Shown here: positions 44,190 to 53,214 of the stretch, piece by piece
Layout: each line of letters begins with the position of its first letter
How positions within the stretch are numbered: position 1 is the stretch's first letter
Source: Lyngbya sp. HA4199-MV5
GTDB taxonomy: Bacteria > Cyanobacteriota > Cyanobacteriia > Leptolyngbyales > Leptolyngbyaceae
Direction of reading: 5' to 3'
NCBI GenBank assembly: GCA_019359375.1
Contig: JAHHHL010000019.1
Span: 62,001 to 126,000 of the forward strand
DNA length: 64,000 bases
Program-made: the position numbers and the translations under genes
The notes under the pieces: generated by a model
Seen by the model: the letters and a program-made list of their open reading frames with translations, nothing else
Databases searched by the model: none
Told to the model about the DNA's origin: nothing

Positions 44190-44205
44190 GACGGTTCAAG
44201 CCGTC
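44190..44205 (-). terminator. Possible weak terminator at the end of the antitoxin-like gene
   Basis: GACGG - loop - CCGTC overlaps the stop codon; on the minus strand it is followed by CTTTAAAT. Short stem, so low confidence. Confidence 0.3.
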
Positions 44206-44435
44206 TCGTTAGGCACTTTTTGTGGCATTGATTCAATTAACGCTCTCAGCACTTTATTAACCGCTTCTGGTGTTGTAAACACTTGAGCAACATCATCATC
44301 TAACACCACAACTGTCAATGGTTTTGTTTCGCTGCGCGCTGCAAAACGATTAGGCTTCGCTTTTTGGTAATTGAAGTGATACTCGGTCAACAGCTCATCT
44401 TCAGGTTCTTGTGTTTCAAAAGGCATTTCGCTCAT
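44196..44435 (-). CDS. Antitoxin-like small protein
   Basis: A 79-residue protein, MSEMPFETQEPEDELLTEYH, with NYQKAKPNRFAARSE and VVVLDDDVAQVFTTPEAVNK. This arrangement (an acidic N-terminus, the KAKPNRFA motif and the VFT..EAVN.VLRALI helix) is common among short cyanobacterial proteins that are usually annotated as hypothetical or antitoxin-like. No toxin gene is adjacent: the upstream neighbour is the kinase, whose stop codon lies 14 bases before this start. The ATG at 44468 would overlap the kinase. Confidence 0.65.
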   Translation of the reverse strand: MSEMPFETQEPEDELLTEYHFNYQKAKPNRFAARSETKPLTVVVLDDDVAQVFTTPEAVNKVLRALIESMPQKVPNETA

Positions 44436-44448
44436 AATCTTCACGTTT

Positions 44449-46137
44449 TCAATCATGCAAATCTGCATCCCATACGCCGATGTAGATGCGATCGCTATTA
44501 TTCCGTTGAATCACCCCTTTCAAATTACCTTTTGAGAACGAGTAGTCGTTGATTCTGCGTTGTTTCACGGCTTCCAATTTGTCTAGCAAATCATTTGCCT
44601 GCCCACCCGTCATGTTGTTGAGGGCGACTTTCATTTGCAGCGTATCCACCGATTGGGCAAAGGAGGCTTCGGTTTGGCGGACGTTGCCGGACGTGCGATC
44701 GTACAAATAAGCCAGCGTCACCGCATTGGGCACCACATCGTACAAAGCGGTGCGAGTATCGCCCCAAGCGCCCTTATTGGTTTGGGTCGGTTTACCAAGC
44801 GCGGCTTCAATTTCGCGTTCTGAGGTGCCGACCGGAAAACCTGGAATCTGTGGGACTTCAGTGGTGGGCTGCTCGTCCTTCGCTTCTGGCTCTACGGATG
44901 GCGAGGGTGAGGGTGACGGCGATCGCTCCACTTTTGGCGGTTCCGTTGGTTTGGGTGCAGGACTGGGCGGCAACGGCTTGGGTGAAGCGGCGATCGACGG
45001 GGAGACGGATGGCGAAGGTGAAGATGGCTCTAATGCCGCCTGGTTGGTTGGTTGCGGTTTGTAGAAAAGGGCGATCGACGCAGTGCCCAGCATGGTCAAC
45101 AGCATCAAGCCCAGCAGAATCGGTAGAGTGCGGCGAGTTCCACCCGGCGTTGGCGTTGCCGCACTGGGACGGGTATGACCTGCGATCGTGCCGTTGGGCG
45201 ATCGTGCCAGTCCAGCAGATGAGGTTTCCTGTTGCGATCGTCGCCCTACAGCCAGCGTTGCAGCCGTCTGAGTCGGTTCAACGGTTGGCGGAAAGAGGGG
45301 TGGAATGGGTGCAGAGCCAGTAGCAGAAGGAGACGGCAGTAGAGCCAGCCATTCATCCATGCTGGCAGGTCGATACTTGACCTCTACCGCCATGCCACGA
45401 ATGACTGCCTGATTGGTCGCCGCGCTGAGTTCTGGACGCAGTTCACGCGGATCGGGGAGGGGTTGACGGTCTCTGAGAATCGACGCAGTGGGCACCCGCG
45501 CAGTTAGGAGCGCATACAAAGTGGCTGCTAACCCATACACATCGGTAGCAGGGGTACGTTTTTCTTCGGAAAGATATTGTTCGATCGGCGCATAGCCAGC
45601 CGAAATCAAGCTGGTGTGGGTTTGGGTAGAACCGGGCGTAAATTCGCGGGCAATGCCAAAGTCAATCAGCACGACTTCTTGCGTGCCCTGGCGCAGAATG
45701 ATGTTTTGAGGCTTGATATCCCGATGGAGCAAGCCGTTTTGATGCACCACTTTGAGCGCATTGCCAATCTGACGGGCGTAGTGAATGGCGATCGCTTCAG
45801 GCAATGGTTTATTTGGAAACACCAGCGCTTCCAGGTTTGCACCCGGAATATAGTCCATCACCATATACGCCTGACCCGCTTCCACGAAGAAATCGCTGAC
45901 GCGGACAATGTTGGGATGTACGCACAGGGCTAACCGTCGCGCCTCATCTTGAAACTTACGCTGATAGTCGCCATAGTCTGGCTCGTAGCGCAGAGCCTCG
46001 TTCAGGGTTTTGATGACAACCGTTTGACCCAAAAAGTGATGGGTTGCCTTGAACGTGATGCCAAAGCCACCACGCCCTAATTCTTCGTTGAGGGTATATT
46101 TGCCCCCCTGGAGTTGCTGACCAATCAGAGAATGCAT
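44449..46137 (-). CDS. Ser/Thr protein kinase with C-terminal extracytoplasmic domain
   Basis: A 562-residue Hanks kinase with all catalytic elements: GRGGFG at 21-26, Lys43 (VIKT), HRD at 138-140, Lys142 and Asn145 (HRDIKPQN), DFG at 159-161. Residues about 270-330 are a linker; one membrane segment ([20 protein letters not shown], near 335-355) follows, then a Pro/Ser-rich region and a 130-residue C-terminal domain that starts at [20 protein letters not shown], a module seen with cyanobacterial kinases. Unlike the kinase at 1472 it has Lys in the catalytic loop. Substrates are unknown. Confidence 0.92.
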   Translation of the reverse strand: MHSLIGQQLQGGKYTLNEELGRGGFGITFKATHHFLGQTVVIKTLNEALRYEPDYGDYQRKFQDEARRLALCVHPNIVRVSDFFVEAGQAYMVMDYIPGANLEALVFPNKPLPEAIAIHYARQIGNALKVVHQNGLLHRDIKPQNIILRQGTQEVVLIDFGIAREFTPGSTQTHTSLISAGYAPIEQYLSEEKRTPATDVYGLAATLYALLTARVPTASILRDRQPLPDPRELRPELSAATNQAVIRGMAVEVKYRPASMDEWLALLPSPSATGSAPIPPLFPPTVEPTQTAATLAVGRRSQQETSSAGLARSPNGTIAGHTRPSAATPTPGGTRRTLPILLGLMLLTMLGTASIALFYKPQPTNQAALEPSSPSPSVSPSIAASPKPLPPSPAPKPTEPPKVERSPSPSPSPSVEPEAKDEQPTTEVPQIPGFPVGTSEREIEAALGKPTQTNKGAWGDTRTALYDVVPNAVTLAYLYDRTSGNVRQTEASFAQSVDTLQMKVALNNMTGGQANDLLDKLEAVKQRRINDYSFSKGNLKGVIQRNNSDRIYIGVWDADLHD

Positions 46138-46264
46138 AGCAGCACTTTATTATTCCCACTGAGCAGTTGTGAAGGAGTTGTAAATAACTTTCCCAACACA
46201 ACCGAATCTCTCAGCAGCCTGATCCAACAGGATTGTTAGGCTTTACCTCACCAACTACCTTACT

Positions 46265-46633
46265 CTACTTCAGCGCTTCGATTGTAACAGTACCACCCTC
46301 GATCGCTTGAATCCGCAAATCATACCCTCGCAGTAGTTTCATTCCAATGAGAGGGATGGTCTCCGACTCGTTGATCTAAACCTCACGATATTGCCCATCC
46401 CAAATTACACGCCCGACATAGACCTCAAACGTGCAGGAGGTTCCATCTCCCAATGTTGCAACATCTCGCCCTTCCCAACGAAGGCTCAATGTTGAGATCA
46501 TGTCAGATGGTAAGGTTAGAAAACCAGAAAACCCTGTATCAATGACGGCTTCCACCAATTGCGTTGTTGCACTGTTCTTAAGGGCAATTGATAACATTGC
46601 CTCACAACTCTGATTTACCCACCCTTGCATCAT
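46265..46633 (-). pseudogene. Retropepsin-like aspartic protease gene split by an in-frame TAG
   Basis: Translation begins MMQGWVNQSCEAMLSIALKN and contains VEAVIDTGFSGFLTLP, the DTG active-site motif of clan AA proteases. At 46376-46378 a TAG interrupts the frame. Beyond it the same frame continues as INESETIPLIGMKLLRGYDL and ends ...TVTIEALK at a stop at 46265. The part after the TAG carries the family's conserved P(L/I)IG and LRGYDL pattern, so the gene was a single 122-residue protein. The start overlaps the stop of the upstream partner gene (ATGA). Either a pseudogene or a site of readthrough. Confidence 0.8.
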
Positions 46634-46905
46634 TGCTTCGTTCTCAAACTTCGTGCGCCAAAATGATCAACGGCTGGATGTCCAATACGAACAAACCATG
46701 TCTGAGCATCCGGTAGTCGCGCTGAAAGCCGTTTCGATGCTACCAGCAGATCATCCGCCACCTCAAAGTTTCCAGTCTCAATGTCGATCGCAACAATCTT
46801 TCCATGATTGCCTTCTTCAACGTGCGATCGAATATGAGATTCATAGATGTCGTTACCCCGGTGGGCAAACTCTTCCTTGCTGTATCGAGGTTGTCGAATC
46901 GCCAT
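46630..46905 (-). CDS. Partner protein of the retropepsin-like gene
   Basis: A 91-residue protein: MAIRQPRYSKEEFAHRGNDI, GNHGKIVAIDIETGNFEVAD and WFVRIGHPAVDHFGARSL. I recognise it as a conserved short cyanobacterial protein that is regularly encoded right before a clan AA aspartic protease, as here, with stop and start overlapping. The pair has been suggested to be toxin-antitoxin-like, but this is not established. Start 46905 is chosen because upstream residues are not conserved. Confidence 0.75.
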   Translation of the reverse strand: MAIRQPRYSKEEFAHRGNDIYESHIRSHVEEGNHGKIVAIDIETGNFEVADDLLVASKRLSARLPDAQTWFVRIGHPAVDHFGARSLRTKQ

Positions 46906-47064
46906 ACGCCTGAACTTGTCTTGACAGCTCCGTTCCATTTTAACTCAGACTGTCATTCGCTCGTTGAGAGATCGAAATCTGAAAACCCTGAGATATTGAT
47001 GGGCATCAACATTACTTTTCCAAATGTAAAGGTGGATGTGATGAATCAGCTTCAACTATCAAAT

Positions 47065-47106
47065 CTGTAGGGCGATCGCCAATTATCTTCAGCGATCGCC
47101 CTACAG
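47065..47106. repeat. Hairpin with HIP1-containing arms
   Basis: CTGTAGGGCGATCGC (47065-47079) and its exact reverse complement at 47092-47106, separated by 12 bases. It lies 20 bases after the nucleosidase stop codon. No U-run follows on either strand, so it is not a standard terminator, but the 15-bp stem could stabilise or end transcripts. Confidence 0.8.
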
Positions 47107-47126
47107 AAAGAATTAGTCACTGTTCC

Positions 47127-48161
47127 TTAAGAATCTGGGTGCTGTTTTGCCCACGCCTCCAAAAAGCCCAGCGTCACTTTCGATTCATTCCCCTCTGCTA
47201 AACCACTGCCAAAGAAGGCTCCCACATCCGCAAAGCCATCGCCACCTGCCAGATCAGACAAACTACGAAACGCGATGAATGGGATTTCGTTAGCATAGGC
47301 AACGTGGGCAAGTGCGGTGGTTTCCATGTCTACGGATACGGCTTTGATGGTTTTGAACAGATAGTCGCGGTAGTTAGGATTGGCAAGAAAAGCGGGACCC
47401 GCTACGCCTCTGCCGCCGATGCGTACAACAGGCTGTTTTGAAACACATAAACTCAGATTTCTGGCACCACAGCGATCGAGTTGGGCGTTCACACTTTTGG
47501 CAACTGCCAGCATTTCTGGATCAACTTTGTAGTCAAATTTGTACTCACCATCCGGGAAATTTGAGTCACTTCTCACAAAGGTATCGCGCATAAATAAGCC
47601 AGTGCCAACAGATCCGCCTGGTGTGGGTACTTGATAATCAGAATTGGGCGTGCTGGTAAATTTAGATAGCTTCAAACCCAGGCATAGTAAATCTCCTGGA
47701 GTACCGCAGGGCGCAGGAACATTACTGTCGCCGTTCCAATATACTTCCAAAGGAAATGCCCATTTGCTGGGAATCACCACATCGCCAATATTATTTTCAG
47801 GGTCAATGCCACCCGCAATACCGCTTAGCAACAAGTGGTGAATGTTGAAGTTGTCGGCCATCAATTGAGTAATCATCGTTGCATTCTCAATACTGACTCC
47901 ACAGAGCACAATCACAACACGATTGCCTCTGAGCTTGCCAGTCGTAAAGAGATTACCGTTAATTTTGTATTCACGTTTATTGGATGTTTCTGCCAACAAA
48001 ATCGTGGCTTCTTCGCCAAAAGCGGAAACGATCCCCAGGCGTGATTTACACTCAGTCAGACATCGTTTTGGCTTTGCTTCTTTGGCACTGACTTGAGCGA
48101 TCGTCACGACAAGACAAAGCAATGCGATGATGAAAATGCGTTTGATTCTCGAAGCCGACAT
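47127..48161 (-). CDS. Secreted nucleoside phosphorylase / MTA-nucleosidase family protein
   Basis: A 344-residue protein of the PNP/UDP superfamily. It starts with a signal peptide (RIKRIFIIALLCLVVTIAQV, cut near VSA) and keeps superfamily elements LGIVSAFGEEATIL, LLLSGIAGGIDPENNIGDVV, VSVDMETTALAHVA (substrate ribose-binding Met-Glu) and FRSLSDLAGGDG with the general acid Asp. Six Cys suggest disulfides. Being exported is unusual for this enzyme type and implies periplasmic or extracellular nucleoside or 5'-methylthioadenosine scavenging, an inference. Start at 48161 opens the signal peptide. Confidence 0.85.
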   Translation of the reverse strand: MSASRIKRIFIIALLCLVVTIAQVSAKEAKPKRCLTECKSRLGIVSAFGEEATILLAETSNKREYKINGNLFTTGKLRGNRVVIVLCGVSIENATMITQLMADNFNIHHLLLSGIAGGIDPENNIGDVVIPSKWAFPLEVYWNGDSNVPAPCGTPGDLLCLGLKLSKFTSTPNSDYQVPTPGGSVGTGLFMRDTFVRSDSNFPDGEYKFDYKVDPEMLAVAKSVNAQLDRCGARNLSLCVSKQPVVRIGGRGVAGPAFLANPNYRDYLFKTIKAVSVDMETTALAHVAYANEIPFIAFRSLSDLAGGDGFADVGAFFGSGLAEGNESKVTLGFLEAWAKQHPDS

Positions 48162-48390
48162 ACTGGTATTGCTCCACAGATTTAGAGGTGCTGATTTAGC
48201 GCAGGGCAACGCGGTATTGAATGTGAGCCGTGCCGTCAGTGGTGAAACATTGAACAGTCACAACCGTACTTGCACGCAGAGTCCTTGGGCTAAACAGCAA
48301 AATATCCCGGTTTTTCGAGCGTTGTTGACACGATCGACACATTTGAGACGATGGTACGTTTAAGTAACAGTCTCTTAGCTGGAGCGGTTC

Positions 48391-49179
48391 ATGGTGCCGA
48401 ATGATGCAAAACACGAACCAACCTCAACAGTTGCCGTAGAGTTTTTGGATGTTGGCTTTTCGGCAGGCGATCGCGCCCTACTCTCTGGGCTGAATTTCGC
48501 CATCCAGTCTGGCGAAGCGCTGGTGCTGCTGGGTCGTAGCGGTTCGGGCAAAACCACCACGATGAAGCTCATCAATCGGTTGCTGACTCCGACTAACGGA
48601 CACGTCAACGTTCAAGGCAAAGCAACGACCGAGTGGGATGTGATTCAACTGCGACGGCAAATTGGCTATGTGATCCAGGAAACCGGGCTGTTTCCCCACT
48701 TCACGATCGAGCGCAATGTGGGGTTAGTGCCTCATCTGCAAAACTGGCAACCCAAACGGATCAAGGCACGCGTACATGAACTGCTGGATCTCGTGGGGTT
48801 GGAGCCTGCTCAGTTTGCCGATCGCTATCCCAATCAGCTTTCAGGCGGACAGCGACAGCGCGTGGGGGTAGCCCGTGCCCTGGCAGCCGATCCGCCCATT
48901 CTGCTAATGGATGAACCGTTTGGTGCCCTCGACCCGATCACGCGCCTGGAACTTCAGCAAGAATTTCGACGGCTCCAGCAAGAATTGGGCAAAACCGTTG
49001 TCTTCGTCACCCACGACATTCAAGAAGCGTTTGTGCTGGCTTCGCGTATTGGCTTGATGCAAGATGGGCGGCTAGTGGTGTTGGGAACCGCAGAGGAGTT
49101 TTTGCGATCGACCGAACCAGAGGCACAAACGTTTCTCAAAACGCTGCGAACATTGGATGCGGTGAGGGGAGAGGAGTGA
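48391..49179 (+). CDS. Osmoprotectant ABC transporter ATP-binding protein
   Basis: First gene of an importer of the OpuC/OsmU type for glycine betaine or related compatible solutes. The 262-residue ATPase has Walker A LLGRSGSGKTT, Q-loop YVIQETGLFPHFTIERNVG, signature LSGGQRQRVGVARAL and Walker B ILLMDEPFGALDP, and the switch His in VFVTHD. No CBS domains follow, unlike OpuCA of Bacillus. The last codons and the stop lie in an AGGAGTG heptamer array. GGAG is eight bases before the ATG. Confidence 0.9.
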   Translation: MVPNDAKHEPTSTVAVEFLDVGFSAGDRALLSGLNFAIQSGEALVLLGRSGSGKTTTMKLINRLLTPTNGHVNVQGKATTEWDVIQLRRQIGYVIQETGLFPHFTIERNVGLVPHLQNWQPKRIKARVHELLDLVGLEPAQFADRYPNQLSGGQRQRVGVARALAADPPILLMDEPFGALDPITRLELQQEFRRLQQELGKTVVFVTHDIQEAFVLASRIGLMQDGRLVVLGTAEEFLRSTEPEAQTFLKTLRTLDAVRGEE

Positions 49180-49192
49180 GGAGTGAGGAGTA
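49166..49192 (+). promoter_or_regulatory. Heptamer array acting as stop codon and ribosome binding site
   Basis: GAGGAGTGAGGAGTGAGGAG is composed of AGGAGTG units. One unit provides the TGA stop of the ATPase (49177-49179); the next ones place AGGAG nine bases upstream of the permease ATG at 49193. The Shine-Dalgarno of the permease is therefore part of a dispersed repeat. Confidence 0.7.
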
Positions 49193-49843
49193 ATGAATAA
49201 TTTTTTTCTTGTTCGCTATGCACCGGAGATTTTGCAGCGTACAGGTGAGCATCTGTATCTGGTGGCGATCGCCATTCTCATTGCCACCCTCATCGGTATT
49301 CCGCTGGGGATTGTGATTACCCGTAAGCCTGCGTTGCGTCAGTCTGTCCTGGGCACCGCAAATATTCTGCAAATTATTCCCAGTTTGGCGTTGTTTGGGC
49401 TATTGGTGACGGTGCCGCCTGCGTTGGGTGGGGGGATTGGCGATCCGCCTGCGATCGTCGCTCTCACGCTTTACTCCTTTCTGCCCATCATTCGCGGCAC
49501 GTATACAGGCATCATGAGCGTTGATCCAGCCATTCGAGAAGCGGGGCGAGGCATGGGCATGACGGATTGGCAATTGTTGTCACAGGTAGAAATACCATTA
49601 GCGTTGGGTGTGATTTTGTCGGGGATTCGGGTGGCGACGGTGATTGCGATCGGCACCGCGACCATTGCGACGGCGATCGGGGCTGGCGGTTTGGGCATTT
49701 TCATCTTTCGGGGCATCTCGGCGTTGAATAACCAACTGATTCTGGCAGGAGTCATTCCGGCTGCGGTGCTAGCACTTCTGGCAGATCTGGGCATCGGTTG
49801 GCTAGAGCATCGCCTGACGCGACGGGGAGGCAAACCTGCATGA
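49193..49843 (+). CDS. Osmoprotectant ABC transporter permease
   Basis: The membrane subunit of the betaine-type importer, 216 residues with about five to six hydrophobic helices. The permease signature region is IREAGRGMGMTDWQLLSQVE (EAA loop) and PLALGVILSGIRVATVIAIG; the first helix region LVAIAILIATLIGIPLGIVI. Its stop overlaps the start of the next gene (ATGA). Substrate is inferred from the operon. Confidence 0.9.
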   Translation: MNNFFLVRYAPEILQRTGEHLYLVAIAILIATLIGIPLGIVITRKPALRQSVLGTANILQIIPSLALFGLLVTVPPALGGGIGDPPAIVALTLYSFLPIIRGTYTGIMSVDPAIREAGRGMGMTDWQLLSQVEIPLALGVILSGIRVATVIAIGTATIATAIGAGGLGIFIFRGISALNNQLILAGVIPAAVLALLADLGIGWLEHRLTRRGGKPA

Positions 49844-50832
49844 GTACAGCCGTCCGAGCAAGAAGCCACAGTTTTATGAATACGGGGATAGGGTACAGGG
49901 TGTGGGGTGTAGTGAAGACAAAAGAAACTCGCTATAAATCTCTGCTGGTATCAATTCTGATGGCGATCGTGCTGGTGACGACGATCGCAAGCTGTAGCGC
50001 CACTCAAACAGGCAGTAACAACCGAGGTGATCTTGTCATCGGTGCCAAAGCGTTTACTGAGCAAGACATTTTGGGCGAACTGCTGGCACAGCAAATTGAG
50101 GCAAAAACGGGTTTGAAGGTGACTCGTCGGTTGCAGTTGGGAGATACGCTCGTTTGCCACAATGCTTTGCTGTCGGGGCAAATCGACTTGTATCCCGAAT
50201 ATACGGGCACCGCGTTTTCGACCATTCTCAAGCAAAAGACGATCGGCGATGTGAAGGAAGTTTATCGTCAGGTAAAAGACGACTATGCCCAACAGTTCAA
50301 GCTGGCAGTGATGCCGCCGCTGGGCTTTCAAAACACGTTTGCGATGATTGTACGGGGTGACATGGCGCGATCGCTCAACCTCAAAACCCTCTCCCAGTCA
50401 TCCCAATACATCCCGCAATGGCAGGCTGGCTTTGGCTATGAATTCACCGAACGCCAGGAATATGCCAACATGGTCAAAACCTACGACTTCAAGTTCACGA
50501 AAGCGCCGCGTTTGCTGAATTTGGGACTGCTGTATCGGGCGTTGCTCCAAAAACAGGTGGATCTGGTGGCAGGAAATTCTACAGACGGGCAAATTACCCG
50601 ATCGGATTTTGTGATTCTTGAAGACGATCGCCATGCCTTTCCGCCCTATGAAGCAGCCGCGATCGTCCGGGAAGCTACCTTGCAAAAATACCCGAAGGTG
50701 CGAGAGGCATTGGAACAACTGGCAGGCAAGATTTCGCCTGACGAAATGCAGCACCTGAATTATCTAGTGGATGGCGAACTGCGTGATCTCAAAGACGTGG
50801 TGCGATCATTCCGCCAGTCCAAAAATCTCTAA
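49840..50832 (+). CDS. Osmoprotectant-binding lipoprotein (glycine betaine type)
   Basis: Periplasmic substrate-binding subunit, 330 residues from the ATG that overlaps the permease stop. A hydrophobic helix (LLVSILMAIVLVTTIASC) with lipobox IASC is followed by the mature domain: LVIGAKAFTEQDILGELLAQ, IDLYPEYTGTAFSTILK, AGFGYEFTERQEYANMVKTY and VAGNSTDGQITRSDFVILED, as in OpuCC/OsmF proteins. The first 35 residues before the signal helix are unusual: they include GYRVWGVVKTKE encoded by a GGGTGTGGGGTGTAG repeat; ATG 49876 is an alternative start within it. Confidence 0.88.
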   Translation: MSTAVRARSHSFMNTGIGYRVWGVVKTKETRYKSLLVSILMAIVLVTTIASCSATQTGSNNRGDLVIGAKAFTEQDILGELLAQQIEAKTGLKVTRRLQLGDTLVCHNALLSGQIDLYPEYTGTAFSTILKQKTIGDVKEVYRQVKDDYAQQFKLAVMPPLGFQNTFAMIVRGDMARSLNLKTLSQSSQYIPQWQAGFGYEFTERQEYANMVKTYDFKFTKAPRLLNLGLLYRALLQKQVDLVAGNSTDGQITRSDFVILEDDRHAFPPYEAAAIVREATLQKYPKVREALEQLAGKISPDEMQHLNYLVDGELRDLKDVVRSFRQSKNL

Positions 50833-50910
50833 AAAGAAGATGGGTGAAAGAAACCTCTAGAATGACAACAGTGCGTTTTTATCCTCCTCTCCAGTTTTTG
50901 TCCTTGACCT

Positions 50911-51891
50911 ATGCCAACCATCGAGCGCAAACCGATTCTGCTTGACTTTGAAAAACCGCTTGCCGACCTGGAAGCACGAATTTTTCAGATTCGTGAACTT
51001 GCAGAAGAAAATGATGTCGATGTTACTGATGAGATCCGTCAGCTTGAGGCACGCGCTGTGCAACTTCGTCAGGAAATTTTTAGTGGCTTATCACCATCCC
51101 AACGCTTGCAGGTCGCGCGGCATCCTCGCCGTCCCAGCACGTTGGACTATATCCAGTCCATCAGCGATGAGTGGATGGAGCTGCACGGCGATCGGGGTGG
51201 GTATGACGATCCAGCCGTGGTGGGTGGCGTTGCTCGTCTCGCCGATCGTCCCGTTGTGATGCTGGGGCAACAAAAAGGGCACGACACCAAAGACAACATC
51301 ACGCGCAACTTTGGGATGGCATCCCCAGGAGGGTATCGCAAAGCCATGCGGTTGATGGATCACGCCGATCGCTTTGGGATGCCGATCATGACCTTTATCG
51401 ATACACCGGGTGCTTACCCTGGCATTGAGGCTGAGCAGCTTGGACAGGGCGAGGCGATCGCCTACAACCTGCGCGAAATGTTTCGCTTGAGTGTGCCCAT
51501 CATTTGCACGGTGATTGGTGAAGGCGGTTCTGGCGGCGCTTTGGGTACGGGGATTGGCGATCGGCTCCTCATGTTTGAGCATTCTGTTTACTATGTGGCA
51601 TCCCCCGAAGCGTGTGCCTCGATTCTTTGGCGCGATGCAGGCAAAGCGCAGCAGGCCGCCGAAGCCTTAAAGATTACCGCTCAGGATTTGCTTCAGTTGG
51701 GTGTCATTGACGAAATTTTGCCAGAGCCGATCGGTGCTGCCCATGCAGACCCCCTCAAAACGACCGAAATTCTTAAAGAAGCGCTGCTGAGACATCTTGG
51801 TGAACTTGACCAACTAACGACTCAACAGCGACGTGAATCGCGCTATCAGAAATTTCGGGCGATCGGAGTTTTTAGTGAACATTCTGTTTGA
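50911..51891 (+). CDS. accA: Acetyl-CoA carboxylase carboxyltransferase subunit alpha
   Basis: Alpha subunit of the transferase that makes malonyl-CoA for fatty acid synthesis. The 326-residue protein has [75 protein letters not shown] and the oxyanion loop [16 protein letters not shown], all typical of AccA. accD is elsewhere. A short open frame on the other strand overlaps the last 20 bases. Confidence 0.96.
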   Translation: MPTIERKPILLDFEKPLADLEARIFQIRELAEENDVDVTDEIRQLEARAVQLRQEIFSGLSPSQRLQVARHPRRPSTLDYIQSISDEWMELHGDRGGYDDPAVVGGVARLADRPVVMLGQQKGHDTKDNITRNFGMASPGGYRKAMRLMDHADRFGMPIMTFIDTPGAYPGIEAEQLGQGEAIAYNLREMFRLSVPIICTVIGEGGSGGALGTGIGDRLLMFEHSVYYVASPEACASILWRDAGKAQQAAEALKITAQDLLQLGVIDEILPEPIGAAHADPLKTTEILKEALLRHLGELDQLTTQQRRESRYQKFRAIGVFSEHSV

Positions 51892-52378
51892 CGACGGTTG
51901 CCAGTTGCAGGCTCATCAGTAACATCACTAAATGACGATCAACGCGCTTGTAGTGGCTTTCGTAGAGCCGCTGAACCATGCCCTTCCCTGCTTTGAGATC
52001 AGGAGTGATATAATGAATTCGCAACAATTGTTTATACTTCTATAAGCGGTTGAGGTTTTCAAATCGTGTTGCGCTTTTCGTGCGCACTATGCAGCTTTCG
52101 CACTGTGTTTTTATCAGTGTCGCTGATAGCGACTGTAGATGGCATTCATCAGCCTTTTTACCCGACTCACCCCGTGGCGATACCGATTTTGCGCTTGCTC
52201 TGGTCTTTAAAGCATTGAAGTTAAGCATTGAAGTTTTTTAAGCATCAACGACACCGCTGTCAGCACATTTCTTTTTTCATGTCTGATTCAGCTTGAGTTG
52301 CTAGACTCATCAACCTCAGCAGCAAGAGCTTCCCGGTTCAGATCTGCACTTTAAGCGTTAGGACGTTAAGACGGCTTC
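51892..52378. other. Spacer between accA and the SDR gene, with a 13-base tandem duplication
   Basis: No convincing gene. A 51-codon minus frame (51872-52027, TTG start, or 35 codons from ATG 51979) reads YESHYKRVDRHLVMLLMSLQ; its composition is protein-like and it could be a remnant of a larger gene, but no family was recognised. AAGCATTGAAGTT is duplicated in tandem at 52210-52222 and 52223-52235. Confidence 0.4.
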
Positions 52379-53104
52379 ATGACATCTCAAACCGAACAGT
52401 ATGCTCTCATTACGGGGGCGAGTAGTGGCATTGGCAGAGCAACAGCACTCGCGTTTGCTCAAGCAGGGATTCACCTTGCTCTGGTCAGCCGTAACCAAGC
52501 CAAATTGGAGGCGGTTGCGGCTGACGTTGCCTCCTATGGGGTCAAAGTGGGCTGCTATCCCATTGATTTGCTGCATGTGGAGGATGTGAGCGAAAAAATT
52601 GGCACGATCGCCGCTAGTTTTGCGCCCATCGACATCCTGGTGAACAATGCAGGCATGGGCTATACAGGAACGCTCATCAACACGCCCCTGGCTGATTGGC
52701 AGCAAGTCTTAACGCTCAATCTAACCAGCGTTTTTCAATGTATTCAGGGTATTTTGCCCACCATGCGAGAACGGCGGCAGGGGACGATTATCAACGTGTC
52801 GTCGATCGCAGGGCAGCAGGTGTTTCCCGAATGGGGCGCTTACTGCGTGAGCAAATTTGGTCTGGTGGCGCTATCCAAAACCCTTGCGGCTGAGGAGCGC
52901 CAACACGGTATTCGAGTCATCACGATCGCGCCAGGTTCAGTCAATACGCCCATTTGGGATACCAACACCGTCAACGCGGATTTCGATCGGTCATCCATGT
53001 TGACACCCGAAACGGTGGCTCAAGCAATTCTCTACACTGCCCTTCTGCCGCAGGAAGCGGTGGTCGAAGAGCTGACCCTCATGCCCAACGCGGGCAAGTT
53101 CTGA
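52379..53104 (+). CDS. SDR family oxidoreductase
   Basis: A 241-residue classical short-chain dehydrogenase. The cofactor motif TGASSGIGRATA is at residues 12-23, NNAGMG near 88, and the catalytic Ser-Tyr-Lys is in NVSSIAGQQVFPEWGAYCVSKFG. Arg after the first strand (SRNQAK) indicates NADP(H) preference. Homologues include 3-oxoacyl-ACP reductase-like enzymes, but substrate cannot be assigned. It follows accA by 487 bases in the same direction, and precedes folE. Confidence 0.9.
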   Translation: MTSQTEQYALITGASSGIGRATALAFAQAGIHLALVSRNQAKLEAVAADVASYGVKVGCYPIDLLHVEDVSEKIGTIAASFAPIDILVNNAGMGYTGTLINTPLADWQQVLTLNLTSVFQCIQGILPTMRERRQGTIINVSSIAGQQVFPEWGAYCVSKFGLVALSKTLAAEERQHGIRVITIAPGSVNTPIWDTNTVNADFDRSSMLTPETVAQAILYTALLPQEAVVEELTLMPNAGKF

Positions 53105-53214
53105 GGGGTTTTAGTTTCAGTTGGTTTCATAGCCTGGGATACCGCCCAAACCGGGCGATGCCCGTTCAACGACGCATGCTTATGTTCACATTGTCACGTT
53201 ACTAACCTTCTATC

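Noticed and set aside
44190-44435. Antitoxin-like gene considered half of a toxin-antitoxin operon
   Set aside because: No toxin-sized gene on either side; neighbours are a kinase and a convergent secreted protein.
46804-47070. 88-codon plus-strand open frame antisense to the 91-residue gene
   Set aside because: Overlaps a recognised conserved gene on the other strand and has no family features.
51872-52027. 51-codon minus frame overlapping the end of accA
   Set aside because: Looks protein-like but has only a TTG or an internal ATG, no ribosome site and no recognised family; mentioned under the spacer entry.
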